Shown piece by piece: positions 1-5,189 of a DNA stretch of 5,189 bases. The translations under genes were made by a program, and so were the position numbers. This stretch comes from JANQTF01 sp036835375 (GTDB taxonomy: Bacteria; Bacteroidota; Bacteroidia; J057): the NCBI GenBank assembly GCA_036835375.1, contig DAITMB010000209.1:1-5189 (forward strand), in the 5' to 3' direction. Below the pieces are notes generated by a model. It made no database searches, had not been told where the DNA came from, and was given only the letters and a program-made list of their open reading frames with translations. Every line of letters begins with the position of its first letter. Within the stretch, counting starts at the first letter, position 1.

Positions 1-188
1 TTACCCTGAACTGTTCTCGCTTCTGACCATTTTTCAAACCCTCCTCAAGTTTCGGAAAAAATGCGTGATTAATTCTCCGATCCTTTTTCCATGCGATATT
101 TCGTTCAGAGGAGTCGTTGGAAGCAACTCACGGTGATGAACATTGGCGTGCCAGTGATGAAGGAAGCACCTTTATTCCAACAAGACTT
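1..188. other. Non-coding region downstream of the beta-subunit gene
   Basis: I find no gene here. The open stretches on both strands that reach the window edge are short (up to about 44 codons) and resemble no family I know. The stretch follows the last gene of the cluster, so a transcript end is expected here, but there is no strong GC hairpin followed by a T-run on the minus strand. What can be seen is a small imperfect dyad at 141-156 (TGG/CCA core), an AT-only pairing of GGAAAAA (54-60) with TTTTTCC (84-90), and the 8-base word GTGATGAA at 133-140 and again at 154-161. All are weak. Confidence 0.5.
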
Positions 189-1343
189 CTACCCCAAAAA
201 GCTCAGCAAGATCCCCGCAGCAATGGCCGAGCCGATCACCCCCGAAATGTTGGGAGCCATGGCATGCATCAGCAGGTGGTTGTTCTTGTCGTATTTGAGC
301 CCCTCGTGCTGCACCACCCGGGCACTATCCGGCACAGCTGACACGCCAGCCGCGCCGATCAGGGGATTGATTTTATTATCTCCACGAAGGAATAGGTTCA
401 TGAATTTGGCGAATAAAATCCCTCCTGCAGTAGCCACCACGAAGGACAGCGCGCCCAGCCCGAAGATCATCAAAGATTGCGGCGTAAGAAACACACTGGC
501 TTGCGTAGATGCGCCCACAGTGACGCCTAGCAAGATCGTCACGATGTCAATCATCGACTTTCGCGCTGTGTCGGCGAGGCGATTGGTGACCGTGGATTCT
601 TTGAGCAAATTGCCGAAGAAGAGCATACCCAACAGCGGCAGGGCACTGGGCGCGATGAAGGCCGTGAGGGCGAGTCCGATGATCGGAAACAAGATTTTTT
701 CGCGCTGGGTCACGGCCCTTGGCGGCTTCATGCGAATCCGGCGTTCGCGGTGGTTGGTGAGCAAGCGCATGATGGGTGGCTGGATCACAGGGACCAGTGC
801 CATGTAAGAATAGGCGGCGATGGCGATCGGGCCAATCAGATTTTGAGTACCATTGAGACCATTGGCCAATCTGGAAGCGAGAAAAATTGCAGTCGGGCCG
901 TCTGCACCACCGATGATGCCGATGGCTCCAGCTTCTGCTGGCAGGAAGCCCAGCGCCAGTGCCCCCAAGAAAGTCATAAAAATACCCACTTGAGCTGCCG
1001 CCCCTAGAAGCATGAGCCGAGGGCTGGAGATCAGGGTGGAAAAGTCTGTCATCGCACCGATTCCTAAGAAAATCAGCGGTGGATACACACCCTTGCTCAC
1101 CCCTTGATACAAGTAATTCATCACCGATCCATCTTCGTAAATGCCCAATTGCAGGCCTGCTCCTTCCATAAAAGGAATGTTACCGATCAAGATCCCAAAT
1201 CCAATCGGAATGAGCAGCAGGGGTTCATATTCGTAGCGAATGGCCAGGTAGATGAAAGCCAAGCCTACCAATAGCATCACAAAGTGCGCGGATGTGGCAT
1301 TGGCAAATCCAGTGTACTGCCAAAATGTGGATATTCCTTCCAT
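189..1343 (-). CDS. oadB/mmdB: Sodium ion-translocating decarboxylase, beta subunit
   Basis: This integral membrane subunit decarboxylates carboxybiotin on the carrier protein and uses the free energy to export Na+. The 384 residues are very hydrophobic, with about nine to eleven likely membrane segments; a loop of basic residues at about 196-215 separates the two halves. The hallmark GGADGPT motif is at 145-151, its Asp148 matching the essential Asp203 of Klebsiella OadB. The second signature, NPLIGAAGVSAVP at 326-338, supplies Asn326, Gly330 and Ser335, which match Asn373, Gly377 and Ser382 of that protein by a constant offset; the numbering is recalled from the literature. The family C-terminus is present (HAMAPN at 360-365, then a final helix), so the gene looks complete. 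The ATG lies 12 bases after the biotin-carrier stop, so the two are almost surely co-transcribed. The substrate is inferred to be methylmalonyl-CoA from the neighbouring epimerase, since beta subunits alone do not distinguish oxaloacetate, glutaconyl-CoA and methylmalonyl-CoA systems. Confidence 0.96.
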   Translation of the reverse strand: MEGISTFWQYTGFANATSAHFVMLLVGLAFIYLAIRYEYEPLLLIPIGFGILIGNIPFMEGAGLQLGIYEDGSVMNYLYQGVSKGVYPPLIFLGIGAMTDFSTLISSPRLMLLGAAAQVGIFMTFLGALALGFLPAEAGAIGIIGGADGPTAIFLASRLANGLNGTQNLIGPIAIAAYSYMALVPVIQPPIMRLLTNHRERRIRMKPPRAVTQREKILFPIIGLALTAFIAPSALPLLGMLFFGNLLKESTVTNRLADTARKSMIDIVTILLGVTVGASTQASVFLTPQSLMIFGLGALSFVVATAGGILFAKFMNLFLRGDNKINPLIGAAGVSAVPDSARVVQHEGLKYDKNNHLLMHAMAPNISGVIGSAIAAGILLSFLG

Positions 1344-1355
1344 TGGTATGTAGCG

Positions 1356-1778
1356 TTAGGCCAGTTCTATCACCATTTGTCCTTGAAGCACACTATCGCC
1401 CACAGCGACGTGAATAGTTTTGACCGTGCCGGAGATTTCCGCCAGCACGCGGTTCTCCATTTTCATCGCTTCCATCAGAAGGAGAGTCTGGTCAGGCGAT
1501 ACATGATCCCCTTCTTTGACCATGATTTGGGTGATTAGCCCTGGTAACGGCGCCGTCACAGCCGAGATCTTGCTTTTTGCCACGATGGGTTGCATAGGGC
1601 CACTATGAACAGGTGTTTTTCCGCGAACAAGCTTGGGCGTTTTCGTCACATTCGGCTTTTTGTCCAGCACCACTTCATATCGGGTGCCATTCACCTCTAC
1701 CTCTGCGCGCTCCTCCTCCACATTGAGAATGTTGACCTTGTAGGGATTTCCATTTATTTTGAAGCTAAATTCTTTCAT
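1356..1778 (-). CDS. mmdC: Biotin carboxyl carrier protein of the decarboxylase
   Basis: This carrier shuttles the carboxyl group between the carboxyltransferase and the membrane beta subunit on a biotinylated lysine. The 140 residues show a short beta-rich N-terminal part (about 1-40), a linker rich in Lys, Pro and Thr (about 40-68), and a biotinyl/lipoyl domain (about 70-140). The biotinylation motif EAMKMEN is at 103-109, with the acceptor Lys106 in the usual place about 35 residues from the C-terminus. The usual PLPG start of the domain is at 77-80, and the late turn VAVGDSV is at 124-130. The ATG at 1778 gives a full-length protein; no Shine-Dalgarno is evident, which is normal for Bacteroidota. 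It sits between the gamma-like and beta genes, so its partner is this membrane complex rather than acetyl-CoA carboxylase. The gene symbol is by analogy with Veillonella and Propionigenium. Biotinylation needs a BirA ligase encoded elsewhere. Confidence 0.95.
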   Translation of the reverse strand: MKEFSFKINGNPYKVNILNVEEERAEVEVNGTRYEVVLDKKPNVTKTPKLVRGKTPVHSGPMQPIVAKSKISAVTAPLPGLITQIMVKEGDHVSPDQTLLLMEAMKMENRVLAEISGTVKTIHVAVGDSVLQGQMVIELA

Positions 1779-1850
1779 AGGAGTGGAAATTATGTGTACT
1801 GAGGTAGTGCCAATCCATGCGCTGGCGAAAAATGAAAGTAAGGCTTGCGT

Positions 1851-2216
1851 TCACCGCAATGGCCTGTTTTGCACCCCATAGATTTTGGAGCTCCAGGGCG
1901 AATAAGACCGGGAAATGTTGTTGATCGTGAGGCGCATCTCTTCGCCGTCATGCGCTTCGTACAAATGCAAGTGGAGCGCCGTCGCAATGGCGGCACAGGT
2001 CTCGCCCGTGAGCACTTCTTTGCCCGGCTTAGCAGTGAGCTCCCCCGTTTGCATCCAGCTATCGCGCATTTTGATGGCCTCTTGACTCACATAGGTAATG
2101 GAGCCCAGCAACTTGGGCAAATGCTCAAACACCAGGTAGAGCATGAGCAGTACAAGGAAGACGATCAGGTATCCGATACCGGAGAGGAGAAGGTCTTGAT
2201 GGGTGATGGCTAGCAT
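1851..2216 (-). CDS. OadG-like gamma subunit of the sodium-pumping decarboxylase
   Basis: This small subunit is expected to anchor and assemble the decarboxylase at the inner membrane, holding the carboxyltransferase to the beta subunit. The 121-residue product has one clear membrane helix at about 9-30 (rich in Leu, Ile and Val), then a polar cytoplasmic part. The family-like tail includes a helical stretch GETCAAIATALHLHLYE (71-87), an acidic turn (DGEE, 90-93), a strand (LTIN, 96-99) and the end motif SPWSSKIYG (106-114). That motif is a feature I associate with the Bacteroidota gamma subunits; classical OadG of Klebsiella is shorter with a different tail. The start is the ATG at 2216, placed just before the membrane helix. 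The gene lies 78 bases after mmdA and 72 before the biotin carrier, the usual position. Sequence identity among gamma subunits is low, so the call rests on topology, tail motif and position together. Confidence 0.9.
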   Translation of the reverse strand: MLAITHQDLLLSGIGYLIVFLVLLMLYLVFEHLPKLLGSITYVSQEAIKMRDSWMQTGELTAKPGKEVLTGETCAAIATALHLHLYEAHDGEEMRLTINNISRSYSPWSSKIYGVQNRPLR

Positions 2217-2294
2217 GAGAATAGGGTAAGAGAAAAAGATCCTGGATAGATTTTGTATGCGACAAAACGAAGAGCAATGCTCGAATTTGGTCTG
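2217..2294 (-). other. mmdA to gamma-subunit spacer with two small dyads
   Basis: This 78-base spacer has no room for a gene. It contains TTTTGT (2251-2256) facing ACAAAA (2262-2267) across 5 bases, and the odd-length palindrome GAGCAATGCTC (2272-2282). In the minus-strand transcript the second comes about 12 bases after the mmdA stop and the first a few bases further on. Each is short and could be chance. They could also act as small processing or stability hairpins inside the operon transcript. There is no U-tract that would make either a terminator. Confidence 0.35.
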
Positions 2295-3857
2295 CTACAG
2301 TGGTTCGTTAGCGTGCTTTTTCGGCGGGTTCACATACTTTTTAGTAGCCAGCACGGTCAAGGCTCGAATGATGCGAAAGCGCGTATTTCGGGGCTCGATC
2401 ACATCGTCGATGTACCCATAAGCCGCTGCCTGATAGGGATTTGCAAATTCTTCTCGGTATTCACGCTCCTTCTTTTCGGTTGCTGCAGCCCGCTCTGCCG
2501 GGTCTGCAATCTCACTTAATTCTCTTCCGTGGAGCACTTCTACGGCACCTTTTGGACCCATCACAGCAATTTCTGCGCAGGGCCAGGCATAGTTGGCATC
2601 TCCACGTAGGTGCTTGGAACTCATCACGTCATACGCCCCACCGTAAGCCTTGCGGAGAATGACTGTGACCTTGGGTACAGTCGCTTCGCCATAGGCAAAG
2701 AGCAGCTTGGCACCGTGAAGAATGATCGCGTTGTATTCTTGATTGCTGCCCGGCAAAAATCCCGGGACGTCCACCAGCGTGACCAGTGGAATATTGAACG
2801 CATCGCAGAACCGCACAAATCTCGCTGCCTTTCTAGACGAATCGATGTCCAGCACACCCGCCAGAAACATTGGCTGATTGGCAACAATTCCGACCGAACG
2901 GCCATTGAATCGAGCAAATCCGCATACAATGTTTCGCGCAAATTGACGCTGGATCTCCAAAAATTCGCCTTCATCTACGATGCTGTATATGACATCTTTG
3001 ACATCGTAGGGCACATTCGTCGCCTCAGGAATGATCTCATTCAAGGCATCATCCACCCGGTCAATGGGATCGGTGCAGGCAATCACCGGCGGCTCTTCGA
3101 GGTTGTTTTGAGGTAAATAGCTCAGCAATTTGCGAATCAGCGCCAGCCCTTCCTCTTCTGTGGGCGACACGAAGTGCGTCACGCCAGATTTCGTGGCATG
3201 GACCCTAGCGCCGCCGAGATCCGCGGCAGAAATGCTCTCTCCCGTAACGGTCTGGGAGACCTTGGGGCCCGTCACGAACATGTAGCTCGTGTCCTCAGTC
3301 ATGAGGATGAAGTCGGTGAGCGCTGGAGAATACACCGCCCCACCAGCGCATGGGCCAAATATCGCAGAAATTTGCGGAATCAGGCCAGACGCATCGATAT
3401 TGCGCTGGAAAATATCAGCATACCCGGCCAAAGACCGCACGCCCTCCTGTATCCTCGCTCCGCCGCTGTCGTTGATCGCGATCAGGGGTGCCCCCACCTT
3501 CATGGCCTGGTCCATGATCTTGCAGATCTTGTTGGCGTAAGATTTTGACAGCGAGCCTCCAAAGACTGTGAAGTCCTGAAAAAAGACAAATACCGACCTC
3601 CCGTCAATCGTGCCGTGGCCGGTGATCACACCATCAGAAAGATATTTTTCTTTGTCAATCCCAAAATTGGTACTGTGGTGGGTGACAAACATGTCGTATT
3701 CTTCAAAAGAACCCTCGTCGAGGAGCATATCAATCCGCTCCCGTGCCGTGTATTTTCCTTTGGCGTGCTGGGCTTCGATGCGTTTCTCGCCACCGCCGAG
3801 TCGCGCTACTTGGCGCTTTTCGAGGAGCTCTCGGATTCGGTCTGCATTGACTGACAT
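2295..3857 (-). CDS. mmdA: Methylmalonyl-CoA decarboxylase / propionyl-CoA carboxylase, carboxyltransferase subunit
   Basis: This enzyme transfers the carboxyl group between (S)-methylmalonyl-CoA and biotin, releasing or consuming propionyl-CoA. The 520-residue product is full length for the family and has both crotonase-like halves. The N-terminal half carries GGGEKRIEAQHAKGK (21-35), the oxyanion segment GGARIQEG (132-139) and GPCAGGAVYSPALTDF (168-183). The C-terminal half carries DVPGFLPG (363-370), HGAKLL (381-386), RKAYGGAYDVMSSK (402-415) and GYIDDVIEP (481-489), and it ends in the usual KKHANEPL. Asp410 lies where PccB-type, propionyl-CoA-using carboxyltransferases have Asp and acetyl-CoA-preferring relatives differ, which supports propionyl/methylmalonyl-CoA; this is recalled from work on Streptomyces PccB. 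The ATG at 3857 fits the family N-terminus. The epimerase upstream and the gamma, carrier and beta genes downstream argue that it works in the membrane Na+ pump. Direction in the cell (making propionate or fixing CO2) cannot be read from the gene. Confidence 0.97.
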   Translation of the reverse strand: MSVNADRIRELLEKRQVARLGGGEKRIEAQHAKGKYTARERIDMLLDEGSFEEYDMFVTHHSTNFGIDKEKYLSDGVITGHGTIDGRSVFVFFQDFTVFGGSLSKSYANKICKIMDQAMKVGAPLIAINDSGGARIQEGVRSLAGYADIFQRNIDASGLIPQISAIFGPCAGGAVYSPALTDFILMTEDTSYMFVTGPKVSQTVTGESISAADLGGARVHATKSGVTHFVSPTEEEGLALIRKLLSYLPQNNLEEPPVIACTDPIDRVDDALNEIIPEATNVPYDVKDVIYSIVDEGEFLEIQRQFARNIVCGFARFNGRSVGIVANQPMFLAGVLDIDSSRKAARFVRFCDAFNIPLVTLVDVPGFLPGSNQEYNAIILHGAKLLFAYGEATVPKVTVILRKAYGGAYDVMSSKHLRGDANYAWPCAEIAVMGPKGAVEVLHGRELSEIADPAERAAATEKKEREYREEFANPYQAAAYGYIDDVIEPRNTRFRIIRALTVLATKKYVNPPKKHANEPL

Positions 3858-3979
3858 GGATGCTGGTTTGGGATGAATGATAGAGAGGAGAAAAACTGTT
3901 AGGCGAAACTACTGGCTGGCAGGAAATCACTACCCGCCGCTATTTCTCCACCATCGCACTGAGATGAAGAATCTTAGCC
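3858..3979 (-). other. mce to mmdA spacer
   Basis: The 122-base gap between the epimerase stop and the carboxyltransferase start is long for a tight operon and leaves room for a second promoter or a processing site. I see no gene in it. I looked for the Bacteroidota promoter form (TTTG, then TAnnTTTG) on the minus strand. The nearest is TAGTTTCG in the middle of the gap, one base off the -7 box but without a well-spaced upstream box, so I do not call a promoter. Its upstream edge holds part of the dyad that straddles the mce stop. Confidence 0.4.
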
Positions 3980-3995
3980 TTATTGAGCTAAGGCT
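3973..3995 (-). repeat. Overlapping inverted repeats straddling the mce stop codon
   Basis: CTTAGC (3973-3978) faces GCTAAG (3987-3992), and shifted by three bases AGCCTT (3976-3981) faces AAGGCT (3990-3995). Each leaves an 8-base loop, so the two 6-bp stems share bases and exclude each other. The mce stop codon (3980-3982) lies inside. A stop-codon hairpin could slow 3' decay of the epimerase message, but the stems are short and no T-run follows on the minus strand. Confidence 0.4.
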
Positions 3996-4393
3996 TTCTC
4001 ACAGAGTTCTGTGAGTACTCCGCCCGTCGATTTAGGATGAAGAAAAGCAATATTCAACCCTTCAGCGCCGGGCCGCGGAACTGAATCTATGAGGCGAATG
4101 CCTTTTTCTAGCGCATCGTCGAGGGCTGACTGAACACCCTTCACAGCAAAAGCAATATGATGCAGGCCCTCTCCTCTTCGATCAATAAAGGTGGCAATGG
4201 TACCATCTGGCGAAGTGGATTCGAGCAATTCTATCTTGGTTTGGCCTACCTGAAAAAAGGCTGTTTTCACCTGTTGGTCAGGGACCAATTCTACCCGGTA
4301 GCACTGGAGACCTAGGACCCGTTCGTAGTAATCAATCGCGGCCTGAAGGTCCTTGACAGCGATGCCAATGTGTTCGATGTGGGTGATATCCAT
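3980..4393 (-). CDS. mce: Methylmalonyl-CoA epimerase (racemase)
   Basis: This enzyme interconverts (R)- and (S)-methylmalonyl-CoA, linking the B12-dependent mutase to the decarboxylase encoded next door. The product is a vicinal-oxygen-chelate (glyoxalase-like) protein of two beta-alpha-beta-beta-beta repeats. Metal ligands expected from the Propionibacterium shermanii enzyme are visible: His8 in HIGIAV, Glu55 in IELLE (Gln65 there), His79 in GLHHIAF and Glu129 in VLTEL. The segments KGEGLHH-like (74-79) and FLHPKSTGG (117-125) are typical. I chose the ATG at 4393, giving 137 residues, close to the usual length. A TTG thirty bases upstream (4423) would add ten residues of no family character, and it lies in the inverted repeat at 4397-4432. 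The position matching catalytic Glu48 of P. shermanii is Thr44 in my alignment from memory; other Bacteroidota and the human enzyme also seem to lack that Glu. The gene heads the sodium-pump cluster. Confidence 0.96.
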   Translation of the reverse strand: MDITHIEHIGIAVKDLQAAIDYYERVLGLQCYRVELVPDQQVKTAFFQVGQTKIELLESTSPDGTIATFIDRRGEGLHHIAFAVKGVQSALDDALEKGIRLIDSVPRPGAEGLNIAFLHPKSTGGVLTELCEKALAQ

Positions 4394-4514
4394 CTGTGAA
4401 GTGCTTTTGTATGACGCAGTCAAAGCACTTCAATTCAAGGCGCTAAGGAGATGAGTATCGTCAAGGCAACAGGACTTTTGCTATAGCCAACAAGATGATT
4501 AAAGTCAGTAAACC
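4394..4514 (-). other. Spacer upstream of the epimerase; probable 5' region of the cluster
   Basis: This 121-base gap separates the SRPBCC gene from mce and is the most likely place for the cluster promoter. On the minus strand I find no convincing TTTG / TAnnTTTG pair of the Bacteroidota type. A TTGACG hexamer is present, but no matching -10 box is spaced from it. Apart from the 11-bp inverted repeat at the mce end, I see no clear hairpin or terminator after the SRPBCC stop, so read-through from that gene is possible. Confidence 0.35.
4397..4432 (-). promoter_or_regulatory. Perfect 11-bp inverted repeat just upstream of the mce start
   Basis: TGAAGTGCTTT (4397-4407) and AAAGCACTTCA (4422-4432) are exact reverse complements separated by 14 bases. 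In the minus-strand message the second arm ends three bases before the mce ATG (4393). It could fold as an 11-bp stem over the ribosome entry site, or serve as a DNA operator with half-site centres 25 bp apart. No T-run follows, so it is not an intrinsic terminator. The arms are long and perfect for a gap of 121 bases, which makes chance unlikely, but the function is inferred from position only. Confidence 0.6.
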
Positions 4515-4958
4515 TCACACTTTTCCGAAAACGCGCCGGTAGACCGGTTTACGCCAGGCAAATTGTGCCCAAAGCACTGGATACATCAGAAAATCGGGGA
4601 GCCACATAGGGCCTGAAAATCGAATGTCGTCGATGACCAGGCTATGGTCTCCCTGCTGCTTCACCACATGGCGATGCTGCCATGCCGTGAGAAACCAGGG
4701 AAGGGTCTTCCCTTCATCCACAAACCAACTGGTGTCGGCATCGCTGCCGTGGTCGACGATTTTACTGATCCAGTTTTGGGGTGCCATCAAGGGGAGAAAC
4801 AGCCGAATGTGTACCAAATCGCCCGTTTGGGAGCCATCAAAACGCACCAATTCTACCTTCGCACCCGGAGGCGAGAGTTGCTCGAAAAGGGCCCGATCGA
4901 AGCGGGCGATGATGTCCGTGTGGTGGCCTGCCACGGGCGTTGAGAGAAAAATGCGCAT
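4515..4958 (-). CDS. SRPBCC-fold protein, conserved in Bacteroidota, function unknown
   Basis: The 147-residue product resembles the small SRPBCC (START-like, helix-grip) proteins common in Bacteroidota. The fold usually binds a hydrophobic ligand in a deep cavity, but no ligand is known for this group, and I do not assign one. Recognisable parts are an N-terminal strand (RIFLSTPV, 2-9), the segment SPPGAKVELVRFDG (29-42), a GDLVHIRL strand (46-53), FVDEGKTLPWFL (79-90), a WQHRH turn (93-97), IDDIRFSGP (109-117) and a C-terminal helix ending in RKPVYRRVFGK. There is no signal peptide or clear membrane helix, so it is probably cytoplasmic. I chose the ATG at 4958 because family homology begins there; the frame is open further upstream to an ATG at 5051, but those 31 residues look random. 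It lies 121 bases before mce on the same strand, so a role tied to propionate metabolism is possible but not shown. Confidence 0.8.
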   Translation of the reverse strand: MRIFLSTPVAGHHTDIIARFDRALFEQLSPPGAKVELVRFDGSQTGDLVHIRLFLPLMAPQNWISKIVDHGSDADTSWFVDEGKTLPWFLTAWQHRHVVKQQGDHSLVIDDIRFSGPMWLPDFLMYPVLWAQFAWRKPVYRRVFGKV

Positions 4959-5189
4959 GGAGTCTCGGTGAAAAAAATTCGTTTGAGAGCGGGCGGGTGA
5001 ATGTTCGGGCAAATGAGCCTGGTTTCCAGAAACTTGTTCTACAAGAAACAACTTTATAGGGATCCGCCTACCCTTTCTTACGCGCTACTGAGCGAACTCG
5101 GAAACTATGTTTTCCCGCAAAGGTTAGCTAGATCTTGTGTAAGAAACAAGAAGTCTATTCGGTCGGCCGAACTGAGCAACAAATAAAAA
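4959..5189. other. Upstream region of the SRPBCC gene, no gene found
   Basis: I see no supported gene in these 231 bases. A plus-strand open frame at 5001-5186 codes 61 residues with no family resemblance. On the minus strand two frames are open from the window edge, to stops at about 5124 and 5105; either could be the tail of a neighbouring gene, but both are too short to judge. Small inverted repeats are present: CTTGT/ACAAG at 5033-5045, TCTTGT/ACAAGA at 5133-5151 and TTCGG/CCGAA at 5158-5171. AAGAAACAA occurs at 5043-5051 and 5141-5149. On the minus strand TAACCTTTG (about 5118-5126) is near the Bacteroidota -7 box but has one base too many, so it is not called as a promoter. Confidence 0.4.

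Noticed and set aside
54..90. Possible terminator made of GGAAAAA and TTTTTCC
   Set aside because: The stem is almost only A-T with a 23-base loop, too weak for an intrinsic terminator, and it is about 100 bases past the last stop codon.
91..807. A 238-codon plus-strand open frame opposite the beta-subunit gene
   Set aside because: It lies antisense to a clearly real membrane protein gene with both family signatures. Its translation has no family character and is rich in Arg, Ser and Pro, as expected from the complement of a hydrophobic coding sequence.
1790..1996. A 68-codon minus-strand open frame overlapping the end of the gamma-subunit gene
   Set aside because: It is out of frame with the gamma subunit, whose conserved tail is encoded in the other frame, and its product has no recognisable features.
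2610..3116. A 168-codon plus-strand open frame opposite mmdA
   Set aside because: The minus strand here encodes conserved carboxyltransferase motifs. The plus-strand product resembles nothing known and is an antisense shadow.
4959..5051. N-terminal extension of the SRPBCC protein to an ATG at 5051
   Set aside because: The 31 extra residues are not like the family, which begins with a strand matching the ATG at 4958, and they do not look like a signal peptide.
5001..5186. A 61-codon plus-strand open frame near the right edge
   Set aside because: It has no family resemblance and no upstream signals. It overlaps the probable 5' region of the SRPBCC gene.
5105..5188. A minus-strand frame open from the right edge whose tail (LTQDLANLCGKT) faintly recalls a helix-turn-helix such as in Crp/Fnr proteins
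   Set aside because: Only 27 codons are visible, the resemblance stops before the recognition helix, and neither other frame continues it. This is too little to claim a gene or a broken regulator.

Overview
The window reads as a piece of a Bacteroidota chromosome, of roughly middling GC by eye. The lineage is inferred from the gene order (mce, mmdA, gamma-like membrane subunit, biotin carrier, beta subunit), from the Bacteroidota-style proteins (notably the SPWSSKIYG ending of the gamma-like subunit and the SRPBCC protein) and from the lack of clear Shine-Dalgarno sequences. A member of the Saprospiria or Chitinophagia would fit, but the sequence does not fix the class. All six genes I can support are on the minus strand, so transcription runs from high to low coordinates.

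In transcription order: about 230 bases without a convincing gene (4959-5189); a 147-residue SRPBCC-fold protein (4515-4958); a 121-base gap carrying a perfect 11-bp inverted repeat just before the next start codon; methylmalonyl-CoA epimerase (3980-4393); a 122-base gap; the carboxyltransferase subunit of methylmalonyl-CoA decarboxylase / propionyl-CoA carboxylase (2295-3857); a 78-base gap with two small dyads; a one-helix gamma-like subunit (1851-2216); a 72-base gap; the biotin carrier protein (1356-1778); 12 bases; and the sodium-translocating beta subunit (189-1343). Bases 1-188 hold no recognisable gene.

Five of the six genes form one biochemical unit. The epimerase interconverts the R and S forms of methylmalonyl-CoA. 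The carboxyltransferase moves the carboxyl group of (S)-methylmalonyl-CoA to biotin on the carrier protein, releasing propionyl-CoA. The membrane beta subunit decarboxylates carboxybiotin and exports Na+, and the gamma-like subunit anchors the complex. This is the last part of the succinate-propionate route. No ATP-dependent biotin carboxylase gene lies in the window, which favours the ATP-independent, sodium-coupled reading. The system is known and typical of Bacteroidota. I see no mobile element, CRISPR array, rRNA or tRNA gene, and no strong sign of an undescribed system. The most distinctive unexplained signal is the inverted repeat at the epimerase start.
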